Positions 23,603 through 35,703 of a stretch of DNA of 64,000 nt are shown piece by piece. The DNA comes from Orbilia blumenaviensis (lineage: Eukaryota; Ascomycota; Orbiliomycetes; Orbiliales; Orbiliaceae). The notes beneath the pieces were generated by a model. That model worked only from the letters and a program-made list of their open reading frames with translations, had not been told where the DNA came from and ran no database searches. Location of the stretch: contig JAVHNS010000004.1 of the NCBI GenBank assembly GCA_036872755.1, positions 2,170,001 to 2,234,000 of the forward strand. The letters are read 5' to 3'. A program made the position numbers and the translations under genes. How positions within the stretch are numbered: position 1 is the stretch's first letter; every line of letters starts with the position of its first letter.

Positions 23603-24834
23603 ATGCGCGTGCAAACAACCATACTGCTCTTCGCAGTCCCTTCCTTCGTGGCTGCGAACTCTGCAGCAGAAGAGTTCGACGAACGATATGAGCAGATGAA
23701 AGCTTTCGTCAGCGAGCTAGTCTCTGGCAAGCCTCCTAGTTTTACGGAGTCGGTTTACTCTCGTTTAAATTCGCTGTACACCCAGCCTACTATTGTTGCT
23801 AGGGCTACCGATGCCGCTGCCGATGCATACAGCTCTCTTACTAGGGCTGCATCTGATGTTTTGATGACCCCTCCACCTGCTATCGAATCCTATTTGCAGA
23901 TTGCTAGCTCACAGGTATGTACTGAAATTTGCATCTGGGATAGTTATATACGGACGATATATATTAAATACATTTATAATAGATCGCTGCGGCTGTTTCT
24001 GAAGCTTCAGTTGCAGTCTACGGATCCCAGACCGGTACTGTCGAGTCTGCCACTTCCAAGATTGCTGAAAAATACTCCGAGGCCGCCGAAAAGGTTTCCT
24101 CTGCCGTCTACGGCCGTGAACTTTCTCCAGCCGAGAAGGTGCAACAGCAAGTCCAGGAAGCTCTTTCCACGGCCAAGACACACATCAGCATTGCTATTTA
24201 CGGCACACCGAAAAGCAATTTCCAAAAGGTCACCGAAACAATCGGAGGAACGGCTAGTCAAGCGACGGATTATGTTGGACAACGTGCCGCTGAGGCCGGT
24301 GACGCCGTGAGGGAGGGTGCATCCGCCGCTGGTGAAGCCGTCAAGGAGGGAGTCTCTGCCGCCAGCAGCTATGTTGACGACTCGGCATCATCGGCATCAT
24401 CTGTTGCATCGTCTTTGAGCTCCAGGATCAGTGATCAGGTCTCTGCTGCTTTCTACGGAAGGGAAAAGACGTATGCACAATCTGCTCAGGCAAGACTTGA
24501 CTCTGCGTTGGAATCCGCGAAGACGCAGCTCAGTGAGATGTTTTACGGCACTGAATTGAGTTTTGGAGAGAAGGTTTCGATTACATTGGCAGAGGCATAT
24601 GCTCAAGCTACAGATATCGTTGGCGAGAATGCAGCGGCTGTTACTTCTGCCGCTGGTTCCGTTGTTAGCGAAGCTAGTAAAAGCATTGAGAGTGTTGCCA
24701 GTGTCGTTAGTGAAAGTGCTTCGAGTGTTATCAGTGGTAGTCCAACACCAATAGCAAGCTCGGTTGCGAGCGCTGCATCAAGTGCTGCGGAGAAGGTGAA
24801 GAGTGCTGCGCAACGAGTTCGAGATGAACTTTAG
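23603..24834 (+). CDS. Secreted Ala/Ser-rich repeat protein, family unknown
   Basis: Exons are 23603-23914 and 23983-24834 with a 68-nt intron, giving 387 residues. A signal peptide covers about residues 1-18 (MRVQTTILLFAVPSFVAA) and no membrane anchor follows. The mature protein is built of amphipathic segments of about 30-33 residues, each closing on a Tyr-Gly pair: VYGSQ, VYGRE, IYGTP, then FYGRE and FYGTE. Segments are rich in Ala, Ser, Glu and Lys, like LEA or apolipoprotein-type helices. The C-terminal 80 residues are almost pure Ser/Ala/Val and end in a charged VKSAAQRVRDEL. I do not recognise the family. A cell-wall, stress or surface-active role could be imagined, but the sequence does not show it. 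It follows the PPTase gene on the same strand. Confidence 0.85.
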
Positions 24835-27096
24835 GGGCGATATCTTGGGCTCTGATCAATGACGTTGTTTTTGAAAAAGCACTGCACCATTGGTTGTAAT
24901 GTTGGTTTTCATTCGCTTTCGTTTCTTTTGGCGGGGCAGCATACATACAGTCTTATCAACCGGGGCATTTGTTTCTTTCCTGTTGTTTCTTGCTTCCTAG
25001 TGGTCAGTAATTACTTAAGCTTTCCTGTTTTTCTTTGTTTAAACGGTTTTTTGTTTCGAATTCATGCAGTTTCGATATCTCCGGACCGTAATCGGCTGTC
25101 CCACGTTACACTTTACACGGGTGCTGTAGGCCCTTCTGTTATCAGCGTATCAGCACATGACTTTTGAATGTGGACCAGGCCTTTGACTTGGTCATTCCAG
25201 GCTCTCCTTGCCCCCTCTTCTTAATTTTCCCTTTGCAAATGGACAAATTAGAATTTCGAATTTTGAAGTTAAATTGGACAGCGGCGGGGAGGGACCCGTT
25301 CAAACTGTTTCAGGGAGAGAGAAGCGGCCGGAAGGGGTAATTTTAACATTTGAGTGCCGCATGTAGAGGACGAGGAATGCTGGCTAGGTGGACGATGCGG
25401 AGTGGCTGCCGCCTTCGTTAATGTATGGAGTTATGTAGGTACAGCAAGCACGTACATATTACATACAGATAATATGTATGTACTCCGTACTTCACCCCCT
25501 CCTTCTATACATGCTATACTATAAGACATGCTGGGTGTGTGTGGGGTGATGGTTATACTGTCTACAGATGTCATTAAATCGTGTGATTACCTACCTAGGT
25601 AGGTACTTACTAAAGAAAAAAAGAATAAAGACTACAACTAAAAAGACAACTAGCGTCGGTAGACGGTATCCAAGGGCGTGCGGGTGTTGCCTGATGCGTT
25701 GTTTATTGTTTTCGCTTATCGCCATAACAGGCAGTGGGCTGCACGGCATGCACTAAACAGTTACTGGGTTAGTCACTGATAGCTCCCCTGCTGGCGGGCC
25801 CCTCTGAGCTGGCTTTTGGCTGGCATGGCGGTCAGAGATACAGTACCAGATGGCAGGGCATAGCATGGCATGTGCTTGCGGGACAGTGCAGCAGAGCGCT
25901 CTTTTGTTTTCTTTCCGATTGCTGCAGAACCCATAGGACTTACATGGGCTAGCAAGCATACTACCGAGTAATCCTACTGTGGAAGTAAGTAGAACTAGAA
26001 CTCGAAGTGAGGGAGAAAGTGAAAGAGAGGCAGGAAGTGACAGGGGAAGCAGGCCAATGCATGGTTGGCCGGGGAAAGGAAAGGAGCGAGCCAAAGAAAC
26101 CTGCTGGCTGGTCTGCACTCTGTTGCTATGTAGCCATCCCACCCTCCCGAAACTCTCCAAAGAGGCCTTTTCTGTTCCGCCCGTTCTCAACCTCATCATC
26201 ATCATCATCCCATCAACCACCGACATTCCGACATCGTCGTCGTCGCCCCCCCTCCGACCAACCTCCGACAAATAATCGACCTGCGACGGCGACAGCATAG
26301 TCCACGGCTTCGACAACCTTCGCCATCGACCAAGGTAACGTATTTTTTCCCCTGTGCTTTCCGACCGGCCTTTCGACTTTTCCCGACAGCTTTTTCGCCC
26401 GCCAAGTTCTCGGTAACGACACCTCTCTCGTTCTTTCGATCTTGACGCCACTACCCAGCTACTACTACTAACTACCCTGGCCGGCCGACCGTCCGATATT
26501 TTCTGGGCTATACCTATACTGCTTGCTCGTGCGACGTCGTCTAAGAAGCTTCCCTGGGTTTCTCGCTTTTTTATTTTTTTCTTCACTCGGTGGGAAATGA
26601 CCAGGCGAACTTGAGGGTTTGCTGGAATCATCGGCTTTCCAGTAGACAAAAAGAGCATCGCTTTTCCCACCTCCTTTCTTGCCGCCGCTTCTCTTCCCTC
26701 GACAGTGACTCCCTTCACCGACTTCACGGTCTGTATCTTTGAGCGGCCAGCTTCAAAATAGCTCTTGACAGAAAAGCTTGAAAGCTATATAAAATCGAAA
26801 AAAAAAAAAAAAAAAACCACTCTCCCTCCAGGCTAGTCAATTACCGGAAATTTCGTGGCGCTTGGCAACGACGTTCCAATTCGGAAAGGAGACGAGACGA
26901 GAAGGGGAGGGGGCTTTTTTTCATGCAATCCTGCCTGGCTTTCTCTCACACACTCTCTCACACTTTGTCACCGACTTCTTTTTCCTTCTTTGAGAGAAAA
27001 ATCCTCTCCTTTTCCTCCTAGTTCAACCTCGGTCGCATACTCCTCCTCCCGGCGTCTTGCTCTAGATTTCATCGTTGACGAAATACCTTTTTCGCA
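24835..27096. other. Intergenic region and long NudE leader
   Basis: 2.3 kb. The right half is a C/T-rich, probably transcribed leader of the NudE gene with CATCAT and GTCGTC runs (26190-26260) and an A19 tract at 26798-26816. A 324-codon antisense frame (25753-26727) was rejected as a by-product of this composition. Confidence 0.5.
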
Positions 27097-28957
27097 ATGA
27101 TGGCGGCCGCGGATTTGGCTTCTTCCCAGAAGCCGGACTGGCTGAGCCCGTCGGAGGAGGTCGAATGGTATAAGTCCCAGTATGCCAGCCTGGAACAGGA
27201 ACTTCTGGAATTCCAGTCCTTTTCGAAGGAACTGGAGACGGAACTGGAGAGAGAGTTGAAGACGTTGGAGAAGGAAGTTGAGGGTCACGAGAGGAATACT
27301 GACAACCTGAGGAAGAAGAATGAGGGGCTGAAATATGAGGTTGATGAGTGGAAGGTGAGTTCTTTTGTGGTCGCACGACTTTTCCCTTCCGTTATTCAGT
27401 GAACTTGGAACGTAAATCCGCTTGCGAGAAACTCACTGCGGGACGTTTTCCTTTTATTCTCGGCACATTGTGCGAATACGGGATTTGAAGGGTGCTGACG
27501 GCGTCTACGTTCCGTGTAAATAGACCAAATTCAAGTCCTCGAAAGAGGAGGCCAACCATGTTCAAAATCAGCTCCAGAAGGAAATCACCGAACTTCGAGA
27601 AAAGAATCGCACCGCACAGATCAAAATCCGGGAAATGGAAGTATCCAACGACGATTTTGAACGAAATGAGCGAATCGTTAAATCTTCCCTTGACGACCTG
27701 GAGTCCAAGTATAATATGGCGATTGAGCGAAATGTAATGAACGAGTCGGAAATCCAAACGTTAGAGCAGGAGAGAGAAGAGTTGAGAATTGAACTTCAGA
27801 GACTCAAGGATGAACTGGCAGAATTGAAGGTTGAGGCCGAACTATCAGAGGAGAAGTATCGCATGGCACGACGCGGAACTTCCAATCCCAGATTCCAATC
27901 ACCAATGCCGGACGCTCCGACAACGCCCACTTCTGTATCCCCTACACCTAGGCTGTCTAGGGCGACACCAAGTGCTGATTTCTCATCTCCTACTCCTCCT
28001 TCACCACCTATCTCAGAAACATCCACTTCAGGATCAAGGATACCAACACCACATAAGGACCATCTGATGACCCCGAAGGCTTCACACTACAGGAAAGGTC
28101 TTCAAAAGGGTACCCCTAAGAAGACACCTTCAATGGCCAATCTCAGCGACTCTGCCAGGAAGAAGCTTATTGGAAATGCAGCCGTCGCTGCTAAAAACAG
28201 CAGCAACATACCTGGTCCAAACTCGAAATCTCTTACTCAAATCCGTGGCTTGATAGGGCAAATGCAGAGATTGGAAAAGAGGGTTCAAACCGCGCGATCC
28301 AAGATGCCCCCGCCAACAGCGAAAACCCCGCCGAGGCGGATGTCACCCCATCTTGGAAATCCCGCATTCTTGCCACCAGCTGCTATTACGATGCGGAGGA
28401 CTATCAAGCGCCCAGGCTCGACAACTTCATCTGTTACAACAGCATCTGTCGACGAAAGGTTCGGTAGTCTAACAAGGAGTTTTGCGGGTCAAATGGCGGA
28501 AGCGATAAATGGAAACGGAACACCGTCATCAAGGCCCTCATCGCGGACTTCATCAAGACAATCATACTCTACTGCGGGTCAAGGTATTAGCCGGCCCTCA
28601 TCGCGAGCTAGCACTAGCAATGCTTCCCAAATTCCCGTTCCCGAATACTCTCTGCCACTTTCAAAACCTAGATCCTCGATTGGCGGGCTTAATGATGATA
28701 TCTTTACAACGCCAAGGAGGGGACTGACCCGAGCAGAGCCAGGAACACACAGCAGAGCAGTTTCTACATCTGGCGGTAGCGCCATCCCAAGGAGGAAGAG
28801 TATGCAAACCGTGCACGGAGGGGCCGGTACCTTATCTGGCAGTTACCGACGAATAAGCGGTGGACTAGCCGATTTGAGTGATAAGATGGTGCCACCAGTC
28901 CCTCCTGTACCTCCGATGATGAGACGGAAGAAGCTGAGTGGGGTTGGAGACGCCTAG
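27097..28957 (+). CDS. nudE: Nuclear distribution protein NudE (NDE1/NDEL1 homolog)
   Basis: Coiled-coil adaptor that links Lis1 to cytoplasmic dynein for nuclear migration. Exons are 27097-27354 and 27524-28957 with a 169-nt intron in phase 0, giving 563 residues. The diagnostic start region reads LSPSEEVEWYKSQYASLEQE. A continuous coiled coil then runs to about residue 190, with the conserved NDDFERNERI and KYNMAIERN segments. The C-terminal two thirds is Ser/Thr/Pro-rich and disordered (TPxP motifs, SRPSSR repeats) with a short conserved patch RGLIGQMQRLEKRVQ. Length agrees with ascomycete NudE. Two adjacent ATGs (27097 and 27100) could both serve; the first was used. The leader before the start is long and pyrimidine-rich. 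Confidence 0.95.
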
Positions 28958-30858
28958 AGGGCTCTATCCGCCCTTTCTGCCCGACGACATGCAATCAGAG
29001 TCGCAGCTTTCAGACGTCAAATCTCAAGAGCACAGCGCCAGAAAGACCTGGATTATATTGGGCTATAACCCTGCTCTGCTGCAACCTGACTATTGCCAGT
29101 CAACCAAAAACCAAATTCTATAAATTGAGCGGGAGAAATTCTGCCAGGAATCGGTATAATCTACTTTTTCTTTAATGTCGTTCACGATGTTTTACGACCA
29201 ACCTGGCCTCCCAGACATAATAATCATGTTACCCTGCTGTGGTTCCATCGATCACTAAGCGGCACCCAACTGTTTTTTGTTATTCACTGTTTTTCGTATA
29301 GTCCGTTTGGGCGCCGATATATTTTTCTTATCGCTATTTCCCCACAGCAGGATAGAGAAAGACTGTTGCATTGCAGGGTTGTTTTTCTGCTTTTTGCTCT
29401 TTATATTTTCCTTATAACGATTGTACTTTCCCGGGTCATGTATGTACTAAGGTTCCACCCCCTCCCCTTTGATAGCCCTTTGCACTTCCTGAAAAAAAAA
29501 AAAAACCAGATCAGTCTGCGCCCATGTGCGGCTGGTGCCATATTTGTTCTGATACACCATGTTTGATTTCTGGTTCCTCCGAATGCTTTTGTAATAAATG
29601 ACCCTACCCCCCTTTGTTTCTGGCGACTGATCGAGGAGTTTAAGTTGTCTTTTTCTTTTTGGAGACAGGTTTGGATGGATTCTGTTTCTTTCTTTCTCTT
29701 TTCTTCTTCCTCTCTTTGGTTTTCTTGGACTTCAGTTGATCGGGATGCATATTTTGAAGACTTGCCTGCTATACTGTTTTCCCGGCCTCCCCTGTTTCGA
29801 TATATCCTGATACCTTTGTCTTTTCGCACGGGTCGTCGTTCTGGTCTTTCTTGGGGACAATTTTTTGAAGAGGCATTCTCTCTCCCTCACCGAAAGTGAA
29901 ATGTTTTTTTCAAAGATTCTTGTACTTTTAGATACACCTTTTTGGACCTCTCTTCTCTTACTACTTTTCTTGCAGATATATATAAAACCTTTTTTTTTCC
30001 TTTTTGATGCCACGTTCCGATTTCTTTCCCTGTAGAACCCATGTTTTAGACTTACAGTTAATTCTTGTAATCTTTAATTATCATGTATACGCCAGAGGTT
30101 CCATTATCACCTTGCGAGTTAAGTAGAGATAGATAGGCAATAAACTACAAATTGGTTCACCAAGCTGTATACGTAGCATCCAAGCTTCATGGCGGAGCCA
30201 GCTATAGAGCTAGAGCTCAAGCTCATGGTCACGCCGCATAGTCACGCATCACACACATCGACACGAGCGAACTTTCCTCAGAGTAACCTAGGCCTTCCAG
30301 ATCCCTGGGTTTCGCTGCATGAACCAGGCTAGGTTTAGCTGGCTAGGACCCTTGCAGGTTTAAATCTTACCACAACGTCGCTAAGCACACCCTCGGCTGC
30401 AGTCCCGCGACCCAAGGCGAGTTTGCTCTTTGCTTTGATTGATAATCCAAGCGCTGTGACAGCTCGCATGCTATGCTGCATCTTACCTATTCCAATATCT
30501 TTTTTTCTGATACTCCTTCTTTTTACTCTTTTTCATTCCTTCCTTTCTTTCAGGGGCATCTTTTTTTCTTCCACTTCATGAAGCCGAGGTAGTAGTAGAC
30601 GAGCGTGGCATCTTAAGTTTTAGGACTTCTCAAATCGGGAAACTCACCCAAAGCAAAAATAAGAGCTGCCCTGGTGATCAGTTGGCGTTGTGGGTTACGA
30701 TCACCGTCGCACCTTCCAACAATATCAAACAACAAAAGAACGTGCCAACAGCATCCCTCTCCTTCTTCCTTTTCTTCACCACAACAACAGACGACTATCG
30801 CAACAACAAACGGACGATCCCCAACGCCTTGTCTACCCGTTCACGAGCTCCCCAACAG
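28958..30858. other. Intergenic region, NudE 3' end and GGT promoter
   Basis: 1.9 kb. T-rich on the plus strand from 29,280 to 30,010, consistent with a long 3' untranslated tail. Lys/Arg-rich frames on the minus strand there are artefacts of this. The rest is promoter-like sequence before GGT with no recognised gene. Confidence 0.5.
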
Positions 30859-33800
30859 ATGGGTCAAACAGCTTCCCGCCCTTCCGCCGCTGAAGGCGAT
30901 GAGGAAACAGCTGTGCCGACGCCATCCTCTAACAACACCGAATCGAGTCCTCTACTCACCCCAAATACGATCGATCAACCAAATTCCACCGCCTCATCCC
31001 ACCGTAGAAGCCTTAAACGCCGTCTCCGTGCCCTTCCAGTTGGTAACACGGTAACTACCGGTCTCGCAACCTTACTAAGCTTCTTCTTTTTCTCCATCCT
31101 TATCTACCTAATTGTCACGAAACACCCAGCCCACAATAAGAACAAAAACAGCAACCACCAAAAGCTCACCGACCATCTTATAACCGCCAGAAATGGTGCC
31201 GTCGCCTCGGACGTTGAGGTATGCTCGAACATCGGTGTCGACATTCTGAAGTTAAAGGATGGAACGGCTGTAGACGCTGCGATCGCTACTGCACTTTGCA
31301 TCGGCGTGGTTAATATGTACGCATCTGGCATAGGCGGTGGAGGATTCATGGTCGTCCGTCACCAGAATGGTAGTTCCAAAGCCATAAATTTCCGCGAGAT
31401 GGCACCTGGGGCAGCGTACAAGGATATGTTTAATTCCGATCCAATGCTCGCTCAGCGAGGCGGGTTGGCGGCTGGAATTCCAGGAGAAATTTATGGATAC
31501 TGGAAAGCCTGGAATATGTACGGTCGTGCTCAGTGGAAGGATCTATTTGAGCCCAGTATCAAACTCTGCGAAGAGGGTTTTAGAGTTCCATGGTTTTTGG
31601 GACGAGTGATGGATTTTGAGAAGGAGTGGCTGAAGACTGTTGATAAGCAGGAATGGGGTTTCCTGTTCAAGAACGGAACGGATGAGATGTTGAAGGAAGG
31701 AGAGGTAATGTATAGACCGGCTCTTGGTAAGACATTAAGAACTATCGCAGAAGAGGGACTCGATGGCTTCTATAAGGGAAAAGTGGCAAAGAACCTTGTG
31801 AGGTTTGTGAGAGAGAAGGGCGGGATACTGACGCTCAAAGATATGGAGGCTTATAAAGCTGAAGTGGAGGAGACGGCAAAGGTTTGGGCATTTGGACAGG
31901 AGATTTTGACGTGTAAGGCGCCTTGTAGGTATGTATTTGATGCGCGGTTCCCTTTTTTTCGTTTCGCAGTGGTTGGTGCTATATTATTGCTATTGTTTTC
32001 CATGATCTCTCGGACCATGGATGTATCTGGTATCGTGAAGATGCATCCACAGTCTCGGCACATGCATCAGGGCTCCGCGAGGCTGAGCGCATATAACCCG
32101 CTCTCGCATCTCATTTGATGCACCAATTGGCTCCACTTCGTCTCATTAGACTGGATGATCACTCCAAAGGACGTAAGATAAGTTGATCAAGAATTAGTTG
32201 CTCGGTCCAACACCGACAACCAAAGATCTCAGGACTACAAGATAGCCAGAGCTAGGGCGAAGAAAGAGAGCAGACGCTACCGAAGGCTTGAATAAAGGGT
32301 AATCGCAGCAGCCCAATCGCAGCAAGACAGGCGACATACTCCTACCACCCCATTGCAGATGGTGTCACAATGAGTTGACATTTGTTGCATTTTGAGGTGT
32401 GTCTATCGTAGGCTGCGTCTATGGATACACGACATCCTTTAAACATCAGCTGCTCTTGCTGCCCTCTGTACAACCTGTCTATGTCTGAGTCAATTCGTGC
32501 GACGTCATGGATGCCTTTACGCTATAGCATGATACTTGGGATTGTCCCGTCCATCGGCTTTGGGCGATACACCAACCACACATCGCAATTTTTAAGGCAG
32601 ACGTTCTCCCAGCCCTAGGACGGCTAAGCTGTGAAACAGCTCGTAGATAGCCAGGTTTAGTATCACAGAAGTGATCTATCAGTTATACTCGTCTTCGATG
32701 ACAGTGTGTGACTTCGACCCCAAACAACTGCGGTCTGTTCCCTTGTTCGGGCGGTCACTCAAAAACATGAGATATCGATGAGCCCACCTGCTCAGTTGCA
32801 TTTGTACTTTGATATTATTCTAAAAGTTTCTTGTTATGCAAAGACATTAAAGTCTTTTAAGCTTTTATTTCGCCTCGTATTCTGCCTTTACAAAGTTTAC
32901 TTTGATATCCCAGGCTTCTGGTTACTATCCTTGCTTTGTTTTATACGAAACATCCACGGTATCAACTTATTAACCATAGAACAATCGCTATTTTTGGCTT
33001 GCAAAACCAGATTGAGTTGACGGTTTTATGCTTTTACTTTTTTTTCAAATATATACGTTTGGCGCTATTGCATCCTTTCGCGGCAAGATCGTAATCTCGA
33101 AACGTTAACATACATATTCGATTTTTGATATTACACGGGAATATGATTTTTTATAGCTGACAAAATCTTACGATACATAGTGGCCCCGTTTTAATTGAAG
33201 GCCTCAATATTGCAGAAGGTCTGGACATGTCCAATGACCAATCTGGACTCGCCGTGCACCGTATCATTGAGTATGTCCCCAGAAACCCCCACATCGCCTA
33301 CATCCCGTTGTTTCGATATACGAAGCTGGCACAAAAGTAATTTTCCGCCCAGCTTCATGTGCACCATGCTTATGGCGGCCGGCACATGTAACTGTCCGAC
33401 ATCGGTCCATATTCCGTTGCACCCACCCGCTTCACAATTCTAGACCCTGAGCTCTTCATTCAAGTTTACTAATCCGATCATTCCCCTGGATGCAAACAGA
33501 ACCATGAAATGGCTGTCAGCCGGTCGAACAGAACTAGGAGATCCCTTCGACTCTGACGTTTCCAACGTTGCCCGTGTCGCAGAAATACAGTCCAAACAGT
33601 TTGCAGCCATGGTTCGACGTAATATCAGCGACACGCAAACATACGGCTGGAAGCACTATAATCCAAGCTATGAGTTCAAAGAAGACCACGGCACGAGTCA
33701 TATGAGCGCACTTGACTCGGAAGGTATGGCGGTGGCTCTGACGACAACGGTTAATTTGTACTTTGGCGCCCGGATTTGCGACCCTGAAACTGGTAAGCCT

Positions 33801-34904
33801 ACCATGGGAACTCTTCCACCTCTTTTCGCCTGGCTTCGGTTTTTTTTTGCAAATTTGTCTTTTTTGACAGCTGTTCGTTATATTGTTGTAACTGTCAAAA
33901 CGGGTGGAGTTGTCGCTTTCGTCTTGCGTACCCCGGATGTCAAGGGTATACCCGACGGTAAATATGACAGGCAGCAGCGAACGTCGACCAGTAACAGACG
34001 TCGGCTCCCAAGACACGGGTCCCTTTCGCTGAAGACACATTCTTCAGTCTTGTGATTTGAGGCATATTCCTATGGGCCTCGGGGTGACCTGTCACTAACG
34101 TCTACCCGGTGGGCGACCGTATTCCCCTGGTTTGGGGGAACGCGGCCCATGGCCGGTCTTTTTCTATATCACAGGGATTGTACTAAACGATCAGATGGAT
34201 GACTTCTCGATACCCGGGACCGATAATGCTTTCCAGCTACAGCCTTCAATTTACAACTTCGTGAAACCGTATAAACGACCACTTTCGTCAATGGCGCCGA
34301 CGATAACTGTTTACAACGGTTATCCAAGTTTGATTATTGGAGGAAGTGGGGGTAGCAGGATTGTTACAAGCATATTCTTGTCGTTCATCAAGATATATCA
34401 GTGGGGATATACTCTTTTGGACACCATACACACGCCACGGGTGCACCACCAGCTCATGCCCGAGGTAGCCTTCGTGGAGAACGGTATTAGGGACGACCTG
34501 GTCCAAGGTCTCAAGGATCGAGGCCACACGGTCGAGAAACTACCAGTGATCGGAAGCGTGATGCAGGCTATACATAAGTTGCCGGATGGGGATATTCATG
34601 CGGTTTCGGATTACTGGAGAAAAGGCGGGGTGAGTTTTGAATCGTCTCTCTTCACTTCAGACATTTCTTTTCTCTTTCTCGGTTCATTCTATTTTTTTTA
34701 TCTCGTGTTCTATCTGCCTTCTGGATGAATTCATGGACGTTTCAGGTAGACGGAAGGGTGTGGTGCATGGAATGCAAGCTCGGTTCATTGCATGCGGCTA
34801 CGCTAAAAAGTTGGATGCTATTTTTTGACATCTCAAACTACTGGGGGATCCCTTGTAGATGCCGATGGTTGCGGCGATTGCATGATGACGACGCCGATTT
34901 CTAA
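30859..34904 (+). CDS. Gamma-glutamyltransferase (glutathione hydrolase), with unusually long introns
   Basis: Type II membrane Ntn-hydrolase that cleaves the gamma-glutamyl bond of glutathione, in fungi usually at the vacuole or cell surface. Exons are 30859-31928, 33181-33270, 33500-33792, 34175-34629 and 34746-34904; introns are 1,252, 229, 382 and 116 nt, all GT-AG, giving about 688 residues. The start MGQTASRP is the first ATG; a membrane anchor lies near residues 65-90. Family marks are SGIGGGGFMVVR, NFREMAP (substrate-binding Arg), KAPCSGPVL (spanning intron 1), TELGDPF, the catalytic-threonine motif DHGTSHMSALD, LNDQMDDFSIPG and SGGSRIVTSI. All are intact, so the gene looks functional. 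The last exon is the weakest part: joined as given, it adds a tail of about 50 residues not typical of the family, and the true stop could differ. Confidence 0.88.
31929..33180 (+). other. 1,252-bp intron of the GGT gene
   Basis: Starts GTATGT and ends ACATAG, with a CTGAC branch motif about 25 nt before the acceptor. It splits the serine codon of the conserved APCSGPV motif, so no coding sequence is missing. The interior has no recognised element, terminal repeats or reading frame of note. Confidence 0.8.
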
Positions 34905-35684
34905 GAGACATGTCATCGGGAAACATGCATTCGATCATACCCCTCGATCTTTCCTTCTCAGTCAGCATTATCACTCGAACCTCTTTTCCCCCCATTTTTT
35001 CCCCTCTTTCCCGTTCTTCAACCCGGTTTCTTCCTTCGTTTGTGTTTTGTGTTTGCGTGCGTTTTTGGTGTTGGATTTTTCTTTTTGTCCTCTGTCTCCC
35101 AATCCTGGTGGTGATTGTCAAACCCCAATTGGATGAGAGAGGATTGTCTACCTAACGCTGGTTGCCTGGTTTCCTTTCCCTTCAACTGTTAATTCGTATC
35201 ACACGCACTTTGTCTGTTTTTGTGCTGTCTGAGCACAACTGGGAAAACGGGAAGGGCACCGGAAGGCTAACCGACGTCAATCGCTCCCTCTTTCTTGAAA
35301 CGCTTGTTTTTCGTTCACGATAGAGAGCTGCAGGGTATTAAAACACAGACACACACACAATTTCGGCCTGAAGGAACAACAAACACGAGAGTGGGAAAAC
35401 CAAAAAAAGAGTGTCAAACACCACGGCGAATGGTATGGATGGTAAGTGCCGGTAGGCAGAAAAGCTCCATTTGGCCCATAGAGAGGGTTCGATAATGATA
35501 CTACTTTGGGGGGGCGAGAATGCTACATTACTACATCTGAAGGGTCACGAGGGCCGTGAATCATATGAAGTTATACCCATCTGTACGAGTATTGGGAAGT
35601 GATCTGCTATCTTTAGGAGTTCTTCGTTAGGTATCCTTATTTTTACTCGGGCGATTTTTGGCGATATAGCTATAATACTATTTC

Positions 35685-35703
35685 TATTATTATTATTATT
35701 ATT
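35685..35703. repeat. (TAT)6 trinucleotide repeat
   Basis: Short perfect trinucleotide tract in non-coding DNA downstream of the GGT gene. Confidence 0.85.

Noticed and set aside
25753..26727. 324-codon open frame on the minus strand
   Set aside because: It is antisense to the C/T-rich leader of NudE, and its product is low-complexity (Arg/Lys/Ser/Met runs) without domains. Composition bias explains the lack of stops.
29401..30013. Lys/Arg-rich minus-strand frames
   Set aside because: They are the antisense of the T-rich NudE 3' untranslated region.
31929..33180. Transposon insertion in GGT intron 1
   Set aside because: I looked for inverted or direct terminal repeats and coding frames in the interior and saw none that convince; left as an unexplained long intron.
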